10,533 nucleotides of DNA from JBBRGG01 sp038240875 (GTDB lineage Bacteria; Planctomycetota; Phycisphaerae; Phycisphaerales; UBA1924), in the NCBI GenBank assembly GCA_038240875.1, contig JBBRGG010000129.1, positions 1 to 10,533 of the forward strand. Reading direction: 5' to 3'. The notes below the pieces were generated by a model, which saw only the letters and a list, made by a program, of their open reading frames with translations, did no database searches and was not told the origin of the DNA. A program made the position numbers and the translations under genes. Shown in pieces: positions 1-7,257 of the stretch; the stretch's first letter is position 1, and each line of letters begins with the position of its first letter.

Positions 1-1838
1 ACCGAACGGTGCACGAGCCGCCCTTCGTCGCGATCGGAAATGACTTCAAGGCTGAGCCCGGTTCGATCAAGCACGAGCGAGCGAAAGTCTGCACTGTTGC
101 TCGCCTCGCGGACCGCCGCAGTCGCGAAGGCGCGGCACAAGCGAACACCCAGCCGATCACACGTGGACTTAAAGCGTACGAGCGCTTCAAGGCTGGTGGC
201 CATCGCTTCGGGCGAGAGCATGCCTGTGGCTGCTAAACCGTGGGCAAGGCGCGTCATCGCACGCTCTTCTTCGAGGACGCGCCACGAGCGTTCATCAACA
301 AGTTCGACGGCGAGCAGTCGCAGGCTGTTGCTGCCTACGTCGATCGCCGCCAACCGTTCGCCCGATACGAAAAGGCTGCGCTGGGTGTGTGCGAGAGAGA
401 GGGCGTCGGGCATGCCTTTGGCGAGCGAAGTGATCGCCTGCGCTGGCTGGTGAGCGTAAAATGGCTGCGGAGTATGAGCCTTGCTTTCACGTTGAACTTG
501 CTCATTTGCCTTCGCGTGGCCGTTGGTTGGCGTGTTCTGTTCAGGCTGTGTCGGACGAATGCTTGGCGTGTTCACGTTCATAGGGTGTATCCGCAACGCC
601 GGCAGGCCGCTTATTGGTTCGCCTGAATACATATCGGCGATAGGTTCGGGTATCTTCTGCATGAGTTTGCGCGAATGTGAGGGTCGAATAGTCGCATCGA
701 GCGTGCGCACAATAGTGGTCACTCGCGCCCGAGGGACAGACACAAGTGGCGCTTCAATCTGGCTGATCGCCGATGCGCGAAACGCGTGTAAAGCAAGAGG
801 TAAGTCGCTGGTTCGCCACCAGGTTGCGGCTTTGGCGTGCCTGGCATCGCGCACGCGGATGAGCCGATCGCGAAGTTCCGCGATAGTGCCTTGCCTGATA
901 CCACTTTGCCTGATACCACTTTGCCTGATACCACTTTGACCAGAGTTGAGCACTACTTGGCTTCGATCTAGGTAGTGTGGCTCTTCCAGCGCATATCGCG
1001 CCAGCCGATCCACCAGCACCGCCACATCGTTGACTTCACCCAATCGCTGCTGTGCTTCTTCCAGGCAGACAAGCGCACGATCGCGCTGCGCGGAATCGAT
1101 AACTGCGCCAAAGGTTTCCATCGCGTAGCGCAGTCGCTTCACGCACAAACGCAGTTCGTGAAGGCGTTCGAGATCGATGAGGTCTTCGGGTCCAAAGCCG
1201 GAAGCTTCCGCCGAAAGACTGGCCAAGGTTGTGCGCGCAACCAAGTCCACCGGGAAGTGAGAAGCGGGGTTGATTCCCTTGTGCAAGCGTTTGGCCGAAT
1301 CATGCAGTGAACTTTGTGCACAAGGGTCGCACGCGTCAACAAGCAGTGACATGGCTTCAATGCGTTCGCGCGCGATGCGTTTTTGGGCGTCGACGCAGGA
1401 CGCACCCAGGAAGCCATGACTGACCAGTGGGGCAAGGACTTGGAGGTGGACGTCGGCATCGCGCACCGCGCCAGCAAGACGGCGGACCACGCGAATGCTG
1501 CTGCGGGTCTTTCGCCAATCCAGAGCTTTGCAGTAGCCACGAAACGCCTGAAGTGCGACGTCAGCCTTACGCGCGGCGACCCGCAAGCGATGCACAGCTT
1601 TGGCTGCGGTCTGATTCTGATTCGAGGCGTTGGCATTCAGCGAATTCGGCGAGTTCGGCGATGGAATCAGCTCTACCACGAAATTTGTAGGTTGGGTCGC
1701 TTCGTCTGCACACGCACGCATGTGCTCATAAGCAAACGCCATCGCCCGGGCGAGGTCCTTTAGCCGCAGGGAGATAACCCGCTCGGCCACCAGGGCGACG
1801 CTTTGGCCTTTGGGAAGATCGATCCACTTGGTGCCCAC
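1..1838 (-). CDS. CHAD domain - Ppx/GppA phosphatase fusion (3' end beyond window)
   Basis: The minus-strand frame is open from a TAG at 1848-1850 to the left edge, giving at least 612 residues with no stop; the C-terminus is missing. Residues ~83-105 carry the first CHAD helical motif (VHRLRVAARKADVALQAF), and residues ~226-245 carry the second (LHELRLCVKRLRYAMETFG). A Pro/Gln/Asn-rich linker (~400-480) follows. Residues 496-505 (AAIDVGSNSLRLL region) are the phosphate-binding motif of the ASKHA-fold Ppx/GppA exopolyphosphatase/pppGpp phosphatase family, and that domain continues to about LEVISDRDEGRL at the edge. CHAD domains are known to bind inorganic polyphosphate, and Ppx enzymes hydrolyse it, so a polyphosphate-targeted phosphatase is inferred. 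The start is taken as GTG at 1838, because the residues after it (GTKWIDLPKGQSV) resemble CHAD N-termini; no good ribosome-binding site is visible. The first ATG (1742) would lose that part. The gene is transcribed divergently from the DUF3467 gene. Catalytic residues beyond the first motif cannot all be checked. Confidence 0.88.
   Translation of the reverse strand, partial: MGTKWIDLPKGQSVALVAERVISLRLKDLARAMAFAYEHMRACADEATQPTNFVVELIPSPNSPNSLNANASNQNQTAAKAVHRLRVAARKADVALQAFRGYCKALDWRKTRSSIRVVRRLAGAVRDADVHLQVLAPLVSHGFLGASCVDAQKRIARERIEAMSLLVDACDPCAQSSLHDSAKRLHKGINPASHFPVDLVARTTLASLSAEASGFGPEDLIDLERLHELRLCVKRLRYAMETFGAVIDSAQRDRALVCLEEAQQRLGEVNDVAVLVDRLARYALEEPHYLDRSQVVLNSGQSGIRQSGIRQSGIRQGTIAELRDRLIRVRDARHAKAATWWRTSDLPLALHAFRASAISQIEAPLVSVPRARVTTIVRTLDATIRPSHSRKLMQKIPEPIADMYSGEPISGLPALRIHPMNVNTPSIRPTQPEQNTPTNGHAKANEQVQRESKAHTPQPFYAHQPAQAITSLAKGMPDALSLAHTQRSLFVSGERLAAIDVGSNSLRLLAVELVDERSWRVLEEERAMTRLAHGLAATGMLSPEAMATSLEALVRFKSTCDRLGVRLCRAFATAAVREASNSADFRSLVLDRTGLSLEVISDRDEGRLVHRS
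891..935. repeat. Three perfect 15-bp tandem repeats inside the CHAD gene
   Basis: The unit TTGCCTGATACCACT (plus strand) occurs three times without mismatch. It is in frame with the minus-strand gene and encodes SGIRQ three times (residues ~302-316), just after the helix ending SQVVLNSGQ. Because the unit is a multiple of three, copy-number change would lengthen or shorten a loop without breaking the frame. Confidence 0.95.
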
Positions 1839-1973
1839 GCGTGGATTCTACATCGAAAGCAATCTGAAGGGGAACATTGGCGTTGGAATGCCCAACAAAG
1901 GCGGGGAAGTTGGAAGAGGAGCTTCTCATGAGGTATTGGTTAGGATTATTCTGGGAAGAGTTCTTGGATTAGG

Positions 1974-2003
1974 CTTCTAGGAAAATGCCTGATACACTAG
2001 AAG
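1974..2003. promoter_or_regulatory. Inverted repeat CTTCTAG-N16-CTAGAAG
   Basis: Two perfect 7-base arms (1974-1980 and 1997-2003) are separated by 16 bases. The right arm overlaps the possible -10 TACACT (1993-1998). This could be a dimeric regulator site or an RNA hairpin; there is no T-tract, so a terminator is unlikely. It is a positional inference only. Confidence 0.35.
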
Positions 2004-2083
2004 ACTTGGCGGCCTTCCGGATCGGTCGAGCGCGGGCGAGTGTCCCGACGTAACTGCCTTCCTCGGCGTGCGAATCACGCTGC

Positions 2084-2098
2084 GGGTTCGCCGAACCC
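2084..2098. promoter_or_regulatory. Perfect 15-bp palindrome GGGTTCGCCGAACCC
   Basis: Seven-base arms flank a single central base, 67 bases upstream of the DUF3467 start codon. It could be an operator, or a GC-rich hairpin in the 5' leader (six-base stem, GCC loop). No T-tract follows, so it is not a classical terminator. Confidence 0.35.
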
Positions 2099-2165
2099 AC
2101 GCCAATATGTTCGCCCAAAGAGTCCCAAAACGGGCCTCGGGCCTAGCACAAAGGATCGAAGCATC

Positions 2166-2489
2166 ATGTCCGACACGCCCGCACAGCCCGAAAATCGCCA
2201 AGTCCAGCTTCGTATCGACGAGTCGAAGATGGTCAACACCTACGCGAACACGATTCGCACCTCAACCACCCAGGACGAAGTCGTTCTGGACTTCGGGATC
2301 AACCTCCCGATGCCAGGGCCCGATAACCAGCCGATGCTCTCCTTCAACATCGGCTCGCGCGTGATCATGAACTGGTCGGGTGCTAAGCGGCTCGCCATGT
2401 CCTTGGGCCAGATCATCCGCCAGTATGAAGAACGTAACGGCGAGATCCGTCTTGACCGTGGCCAGGGTGGCCCACGCCTGACGCAGTAA
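2166..2489 (+). CDS. DUF3467 family small protein
   Basis: The 107-residue protein has the DUF3467 core, YANTIRTSTTQDEVVLDFG (residues ~22-40) followed by NLP and a second conserved segment (SRVIMNWSGAKRLAMSLG, ~62-79). It is small, has no signal peptide or membrane segment, and is probably cytoplasmic. The molecular function of the family is not known to me. Start choice: ATG at 2166 has an AAGGA at 2151-2155, ten bases upstream, and gives the usual length. The in-frame GTG at 2040 would add 42 basic residues that do not look conserved. It appears to be a single-gene unit: a hairpin with a T-rich tail follows the stop, and the next gene begins almost 300 bases on. Confidence 0.85.
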   Translation: MSDTPAQPENRQVQLRIDESKMVNTYANTIRTSTTQDEVVLDFGINLPMPGPDNQPMLSFNIGSRVIMNWSGAKRLAMSLGQIIRQYEERNGEIRLDRGQGGPRLTQ

Positions 2490-2551
2490 GTTCTAATTCG
2501 CTGAGCCGACTTGTAGGAAACTCCGAAGTATGGCTCGCGTATCGACTTAGA

Positions 2552-2590
2552 GCGAGGTAATGCGGAAACGCACGCCTCGTTTGTTTGTAA
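2552..2590 (+). terminator. Possible Rho-independent terminator after DUF3467
   Basis: The outer arms CGAGG (2553-2557) and CCTCG (2575-2579) enclose an inner TGCG-GAAA-CGCA hairpin (2561-2572) with a GNRA-type loop, followed by TTTGTTTGT. The stem has an internal loop and the T-tract is interrupted, so this is a moderate prediction. It lies 63 bases past the stop codon. Confidence 0.45.
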
Positions 2591-2599
2591 GTTCGGTTA

Positions 2600-2618
2600 G
2601 GTTCTCAAATTGAGAACC
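2600..2618. promoter_or_regulatory. Perfect 19-bp palindrome, operator-like
   Basis: GGTTCTCAA and TTGAGAACC are exact reverse complements around one central A. This size and symmetry are typical of a site for a dimeric repressor or activator. It lies about 160 bases before the GAF-HlyD start codon and overlaps the best -35 candidate, so it may control the operon. The cognate regulator is not in the window. Confidence 0.5.
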
Positions 2619-2781
2619 ACAGTTTTAGGATTCGCAAAGGTTTTTTCGCCCAGGGTGCAACCCTTGGAGAGGCCTGAAGTTGGGCCTTCCATGATGGTCT
2701 GCTGACGAGTCTGTTTGGTGGTCCAGCCGACGCCGAGCGTGACGAAAGCAGTGCGGCTCCGAGGGCGTTCAGGCAATCATT

Positions 2782-5016
2782 ATGACCGGACCCAAGCCCA
2801 CAGGGACACCCAAGGCACCCTCTGGAAGCGACCGCCCTAGCACGCACGATGGCGCTGGCGGTGCACCTTTCAGTGGGACAGCAAATGACACCCGTGCGCG
2901 TGGGACATTGGTCGGACATGCCCAAACACATGCCCAAACACAAGCCCAAACGCATGCCCAAATACATGCGCAAAGTGGTGGAGCAAATGGTGCTCGCGCA
3001 AATCAGGGTTCAAGCAATGATGTTGCTGGAAATGCAGGCTTTGATACTGGTGCGGGAGTTAGTACAAGTGTTGGCACGAGCGCGAGTTCAAGCTCTCAGA
3101 ACGCAGCCACTGGCAATGGCGCAGCGGTCGCGGATGTGCGCACATTTCTGACCGATCTTATTCGCGCCCAATGCGAACTTGTGGATGGCGTTGCCGGTGT
3201 TGCGTTGATCCCGGGCGGGGCGAGTCGGCCTGCGATTGTTGCAACTCATGTGGTTTCAAATGCTTCGGCGAACGCTGTTGGTCCTGCGCTAATGGCAAGG
3301 CTGGAAACGCTTGCCAAGGAAGTGGTTGCGTCGGGAAGCGAGCGGGTTGATCACGCCACGATTTCGCGTGGCAACATGTTGTATGGAGATGGTGCCAAGC
3401 ATGCGATGATTGCGTGCCCGTTGGCAGCCGAGGGGCGGGTTGAGGGTGCGTGTGCCGTGTTGCTGGCGACTAAGGCTGGGGTTGATGTGACGCGGGCGTT
3501 GCTGGAAGCGGTGCTACTTGCGAAGACGTTTGAGACGTTTCTTTGGAAGGAGCATTGCCACGCCGAGGCGTCGCAGAAGGCGATGTTGGCGCAAGCGCTG
3601 GAGTTGTTTGACGCGGTGCAGCAGGCGAGCAACGCGGGGGCGATGGGCGCGGTGTTGTGCGATGAGCTTAAGCGGCGGTTTGGGTGTGCGCGTGCGTCGG
3701 TGTCGCTGGTGGACTTTGGTGGGCGGTTGGTGTTGATGGGGGTTTCGGGCGCGGATGAGATTGATCATCGCGGATCGGTGGCAGTTGCGCTGGTGGCGGC
3801 GATGGAAGAGTGTGCGGCGCAGGATGCGGAGGTATTGGTGCCGCCGCCTTTGGAGCTTGAGGTAGATGCGTTGCAGCGTCGGGTGACTCGATCGCACGAA
3901 GCGCTGGCGCGAGTGCACGATTCGAGTGGCGATGCGGCAGGCGCCGGGGGCATTGGTGGCGCGGTTGTGAGCCTGCCTTTGCGGGTTGAAGATGATGTGA
4001 TTGGTGTGGTGACGTTGGAACGTGAAGCGCGCGATCCATTTCCGGTAGGTGCGCTGGCGTTGCTGCGTGTGGTTGTGCAGGGAATTGGCCCAGCGCTGTG
4101 GACGCGTAGGATGGCGGACCGGGGCGTGTATGCGGTGACGCGCGATCGTTTCGGCGAGTTTGGCGCGATGATGGTGGGTCCAAGGCATACGGGATGGAAG
4201 ATTGTGGGCGCGCTGGTGGCAATTGCGGGGTTGCTTGCGGCGGTGGTGCCGATACCGGATCGCGTGTTGGCAACGGCGCGAATCGAGGCGGAGGCATCGC
4301 GAACTGTTGTGCCGCCTTTTCAAGGATTTTTGGCATCGGTTCGCGTGAAGCCCAACGACGCGGTGCGCGCGGGGGAGACGCTGGCGGAGATGGAAGTTGA
4401 GTCGTTGCGGCTGGAGCTGGCGCGATCAACATCGAACCAGGCGAGCCAGCGAACGCAGCGCGATGATGCGCTTTCGCGTGGTGATCTTGCCAAGGCTCGC
4501 GTGATCGAGGCGCAGATCAAAGAGACTCAAGCCACGGTCGATCAGTTGAATGATCGGATTGCTCGAGGCGTAATTACGAGCCCTATTGACGGCATTATTG
4601 GGCGAGGCGAATTGGACCGTTTGATTGGCGCGCCTGTTGAGCCTACGCAGGCACTCTTTGAGATCGTTTCGGAGAAGCGATCGATCATGTTGGAAGTTGA
4701 TGAGCGTGATTCTTCGCGGGTGCATGCGGGGCAACGAGGGCGGATGGCGCTCAAGAGCGATCCATCCAAGAGCATTGAGTTTGTTGTGGTGCGTGTGCAC
4801 CCGATTGCCGAGGCAAGGTCTGGGCGGAACGTGTACGTAATTGAAGCGACGCTGGTTGTTGATGAGGCGGCGGGCTTAACAGGCAAGGCGGGCGAAGCAG
4901 GGGTGCTCATGCCTGGGATGACCGGCAACGCGCGGCTGGAAGCGGGCAGGACGACGACATTGGCCCGCGTACTTCGGCCTGTGCTTGATGAGGCGCGTTT
5001 GCGCCTGTGGTGGTGA
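2782..5016 (+). CDS. GAF-GAF-TM-HlyD membrane fusion protein
   Basis: The protein has 744 residues. Residues 1-115 are low-complexity (Gly/Ser/Ala/Gln) and include a HAQT repeat (46-64). Residues ~118-255 and ~272-440 look like two GAF-type sensing domains; the second is clearer (SLPLRVEDDVIGVVTLE at 397-413). A single membrane segment at ~474-491 (IVGALVAIAGLLAAVVPI) follows. Then comes an HlyD/membrane-fusion-protein part: first half of the lipoyl-like domain (~508-535), a coiled coil (~538-595), second half (TSPIDGIIGRGEL, ~599-611), and a beta-barrel region. The inferred topology puts the GAF domains in the cytoplasm and the adaptor in the periplasm. HlyD proteins normally link an inner-membrane pump to an outer-membrane channel; neither is encoded here. 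The GAF ligand cannot be predicted. ATG at 2782 is the only reasonable start, with no strong ribosome-binding site. It is the first gene of the operon, and its stop lies 3 bases before the next start. Confidence 0.85.
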   Translation: MTGPKPTGTPKAPSGSDRPSTHDGAGGAPFSGTANDTRARGTLVGHAQTHAQTQAQTHAQIHAQSGGANGARANQGSSNDVAGNAGFDTGAGVSTSVGTSASSSSQNAATGNGAAVADVRTFLTDLIRAQCELVDGVAGVALIPGGASRPAIVATHVVSNASANAVGPALMARLETLAKEVVASGSERVDHATISRGNMLYGDGAKHAMIACPLAAEGRVEGACAVLLATKAGVDVTRALLEAVLLAKTFETFLWKEHCHAEASQKAMLAQALELFDAVQQASNAGAMGAVLCDELKRRFGCARASVSLVDFGGRLVLMGVSGADEIDHRGSVAVALVAAMEECAAQDAEVLVPPPLELEVDALQRRVTRSHEALARVHDSSGDAAGAGGIGGAVVSLPLRVEDDVIGVVTLEREARDPFPVGALALLRVVVQGIGPALWTRRMADRGVYAVTRDRFGEFGAMMVGPRHTGWKIVGALVAIAGLLAAVVPIPDRVLATARIEAEASRTVVPPFQGFLASVRVKPNDAVRAGETLAEMEVESLRLELARSTSNQASQRTQRDDALSRGDLAKARVIEAQIKETQATVDQLNDRIARGVITSPIDGIIGRGELDRLIGAPVEPTQALFEIVSEKRSIMLEVDERDSSRVHAGQRGRMALKSDPSKSIEFVVVRVHPIAEARSGRNVYVIEATLVVDEAAGLTGKAGEAGVLMPGMTGNARLEAGRTTTLARVLRPVLDEARLRLWW
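2917..2973. repeat. 12-bp tandem repeats in the N-terminal linker
   Basis: There are four 12-base units of the type CATGCCCAAACA plus a 9-base partial copy, with a few substitutions. They are in frame in the GAF-HlyD gene and encode HAQT/QAQT/HAQI units (residues 46-64). They lie in a non-conserved cytoplasmic linker before the first GAF-like domain. Confidence 0.9.
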
Positions 5017-5019
5017 ACC

Positions 5020-7251
5020 ATGCTCGAACGGCTTTTGCGGCAAGATAGCAGCAGTGGGGGCGACAGCGATCTTTGGTATCGCGTTGCACGGACGCGGCCA
5101 CGCCTGAGCGTGCACGCGCGAGTTGTTCGCCAAACTGCGGGACGTAATACGTGGTACATCGTTGACGATCCCGTGTCGGGGCAGTACTACCGAATCTCCG
5201 AGGCGGCGTATGTGTTTCTTGGTGTGCTCAATGGTTCGCGCACGGTGGATGATGCGTTTGAGACGTGCGCGGCGCAGCTTGGGGACAATTCGCCCACGCA
5301 GCGTGAGTGCTTTGAACTGCTATCTAAGTTGCAATATCACGGGTTACTCACGGGCAACCAGCCTCTGGGCGCGGGGCAAGTTGCGCGGCGTCGCACCGAG
5401 GCGAAACTGCGCCGGCGCAAGCAGCGGCTGGGGTATGGCTTTTCGATGACGATCCGGGTATTGAATCCGGAGCCAATGTTGGTGAAGTTAGAGCCGTTGA
5501 TTCGGTTGGTATTTTCGGGTTGGGGGTTTGCTGCATGGATGGTTGTGGTGATCGCGGGGTTGTACGCTGCGATCACGAATATCGATGGGTTTAGCGGGCA
5601 GTTGAATGGTGTGCTTGCGCCGTCAAATCTTGTGTGGCTTGGGGCGGCGTTTGTGGTGCTTCGAGTATGGCATGAATTTGGTCATGCGTGCGCGGTCAAG
5701 GCGTTTGGCGGCAGATGTACGGAAGTGGGCATCATGCTGATGGCGATGATCATTCCGTTTCCGTATTGCGATGCGTCGGCGAGTTGGCGGTTTGCAGAAG
5801 CGAGGAATCGCGTGATTGTTGGCGCGGCGGGCATGCTGTTTGAGACGTTCCTCGCGGCGATCTGCGCTATTGTGTGGGTGGCGACCGAGCCGGGTCTTGT
5901 GCACACGCTGGCCTACAACGCGATGATTATTTCAGGCGTGACAACGCTAGTGTTTAATGCCAATCCGTTGCTGAGGTATGACGGGTATTACATTTTGTGC
6001 GACTTAGCGGGGATGCCAAACTTGTGGACCCGGTCGCGCGAATTGATGAAGTTCTTGCTGGAGAAGGTTGCGTTTGGAGTGCATAGTGCTACGCCACCGA
6101 TCTTAAAGGATCGCGGTGAGTTTTGGTTGATGGTTGCGTATGGCACGCTGTCGTACCCGTATCGTTTCCTCGTGCTCTTTACGATAATTTGGGTGCTGTG
6201 GACGCATCCGTCATACTTCGGGCTTGGCGCGCTACTGGCGATCGTTGCGGCAGCGTTGTGGATAGTGTGGCCGATGCTCAAGACAATTGGGTATCTATTC
6301 TGGTCGTCCAAGTTAATGGGTAAGCGAGCACGCGCTTTGGGAATCGTTGGCGGGTTGCTCGCGGTGGTGATTGGGTGCGCTGGGCTGTTACCCATCGCGG
6401 CCCCGGCGTATGCGACGGCGGTGGTGCAGCCACGCGCGTATCAGAATGTGCGCGCGGGTGAAGATGGGTTTGTCGAGCGTGTGCTTGTTGATGTTGGCGA
6501 GGCGGTGGTGCCTGGGCAGGCACTTGCGCAGATGCGGAACGATGATCTGGTTGCGGATTTGATGCGGGCGCAAGCGGCTTTGGAGCGGTCTTTGGCGGCG
6601 TCGGACGCGGCACCATCGGGACCGGCAGGAGATATGGTGATCGCGGACTTGATCGTGGGCCAGGGGCGCCGCGACTTGGATCGGGCGCATGCGCGAGTAG
6701 ATTCGCTGACTGTTCGAGCGACGATTGCTGGCCGCGTGGCGACGGTACCAGGCGGGATGGCGAGCGTGCGCGATGTTGAGGGACGGTTTGTATCCAGGGG
6801 TACAGGGTTGTTTGTTGTGGCGGATGTGGACTCGCCACGGATTCGCGCGCTGGTGGCGGATCGCGAGTATGGGCGTGTCTTTGAGGGAGGGCGTATGCCA
6901 CGCGCGACGGTGCGGGTGCGAGGCGATGCTGGGCATGTGCGCGGGGCGACGATCTCGCGCGCTGACCCGGTGGGGTCAAAGAGCATCGGCGAAGATTCGC
7001 TGACGGCGCCAGCGGGTGGCGAGATCGTGCTTGATCCTGAGGATCGCGATGGCGTTCGGGCGCTGAGGCCTTATTTCATTGTGGAGCTTGAGCCGACGGC
7101 GCTGCGAGATGGCGATGGGGTGAGCGAAAATGAGGTAGCGCTGTTGCCTGGGCAGCGAGCGCGGGTTCGGTTTGAGGGCGGGAGTGAGCCGCTATTGTCG
7201 CAGTGGATCAGGCAGATTCGCCAGACTTTGTCGGATCGTGTGGGAGCGTAA
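5020..7251 (+). CDS. PqqD-like / M50 metalloprotease / HlyD fusion membrane protein
   Basis: The protein has 743 residues. Residues ~28-112 resemble the PqqD-like (RiPP recognition element) winged-helix fold: a beta-rich start, then GQYYRISEAAYVFLGVLNGSRTVDD-type helices and LLSKLQYHGLL. A basic segment (~123-137) precedes the first membrane helix. The M50/site-2-protease core follows: zinc motif HEFGH (218-222) at the end of a membrane helix, and NPLLRYDGYY (315-324) with the likely third ligand D321, so the protease looks intact. More membrane helices lie at ~264-288, ~298-312, ~368-394, ~402-420 and ~441-462. The C-terminal part (~475-740) is HlyD-like, with lipoyl-type halves GFVERVLVDVGEAVVPGQ (483-500) and VRATIAGRVATVPG (565-578). 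Residues 525-545 break up the short coiled coil. It starts 3 bases after the upstream stop, suggesting translational coupling, and ends 6 bases before the SecA-like gene. The substrate is unknown. PqqD domains bind leader peptides in known RiPP pathways, so a peptide substrate is plausible but unproved. Confidence 0.87.
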   Translation: MLERLLRQDSSSGGDSDLWYRVARTRPRLSVHARVVRQTAGRNTWYIVDDPVSGQYYRISEAAYVFLGVLNGSRTVDDAFETCAAQLGDNSPTQRECFELLSKLQYHGLLTGNQPLGAGQVARRRTEAKLRRRKQRLGYGFSMTIRVLNPEPMLVKLEPLIRLVFSGWGFAAWMVVVIAGLYAAITNIDGFSGQLNGVLAPSNLVWLGAAFVVLRVWHEFGHACAVKAFGGRCTEVGIMLMAMIIPFPYCDASASWRFAEARNRVIVGAAGMLFETFLAAICAIVWVATEPGLVHTLAYNAMIISGVTTLVFNANPLLRYDGYYILCDLAGMPNLWTRSRELMKFLLEKVAFGVHSATPPILKDRGEFWLMVAYGTLSYPYRFLVLFTIIWVLWTHPSYFGLGALLAIVAAALWIVWPMLKTIGYLFWSSKLMGKRARALGIVGGLLAVVIGCAGLLPIAAPAYATAVVQPRAYQNVRAGEDGFVERVLVDVGEAVVPGQALAQMRNDDLVADLMRAQAALERSLAASDAAPSGPAGDMVIADLIVGQGRRDLDRAHARVDSLTVRATIAGRVATVPGGMASVRDVEGRFVSRGTGLFVVADVDSPRIRALVADREYGRVFEGGRMPRATVRVRGDAGHVRGATISRADPVGSKSIGEDSLTAPAGGEIVLDPEDRDGVRALRPYFIVELEPTALRDGDGVSENEVALLPGQRARVRFEGGSEPLLSQWIRQIRQTLSDRVGA

Positions 7252-7257
7252 AGACAC

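Larger units (their letters stand above)
1839..2165. other. Divergent intergenic region, CHAD-Ppx / DUF3467
   Basis: This 327-base stretch separates two divergent genes and must hold both promoters. I see no convincing sigma-70 -35/-10 pair; a TACACT at 1993-1998 is the best -10 candidate for the rightward gene, without a good -35. It holds two inverted repeats, listed separately, and a CTCATGAG palindrome at 1926-1933. No coding signal was recognised: the DUF3467 frame is open back to a GTG at 2040, but that extension looks non-homologous. Confidence 0.6.
2490..2781. other. Non-coding region upstream of the three-gene operon
   Basis: This 292-base stretch holds the possible terminator of the preceding gene, the palindrome at 2600-2618, and presumably the operon promoter. 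A weak pair is TTCTCA (2602-2607) and TAGGAT (2626-2631) with an 18-base spacer, in which the -35 would sit inside the palindrome. A T-run at 2640-2646 precedes a small hairpin (2649-2667). No credible small gene was seen. Confidence 0.5.

Noticed and set aside
40..626. Plus-strand frames of 128 and 137 residues at the left end
   Set aside because: They are shadows of the minus-strand CHAD-Ppx gene, whose AAIDVGSNS and CHAD motifs are unmistakable.
1139..1636. 165-residue minus-strand frame
   Set aside because: It is out of frame with the CHAD motifs that occupy the same DNA; the composition is unstructured.
2040..2165. GTG start at 2040 giving a 149-residue DUF3467 protein
   Set aside because: The extra 42 residues are basic and unconserved in appearance, while ATG 2166 has a ribosome-binding site and gives the normal family length.
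2649..2667. Hairpin CCAGGGT-GCA-ACCCTTGG as a terminator
   Set aside because: The T-run lies before and not after the stem on the plus strand, and on the minus strand it would be a run of A, so it does not fit an intrinsic terminator.
2605..2973. 122-residue minus-strand frame beginning with MRMYLGMRLGLCLGMCLGM
   Set aside because: It is the reverse reading of the 12-bp repeat tract and the upstream non-coding region; no start signal or family match.
3514..4432. Two long minus-strand frames (269 and 254 residues)
   Set aside because: They overlap the GAF-HlyD gene and give Arg/His/Pro-rich sequence with no family resemblance.
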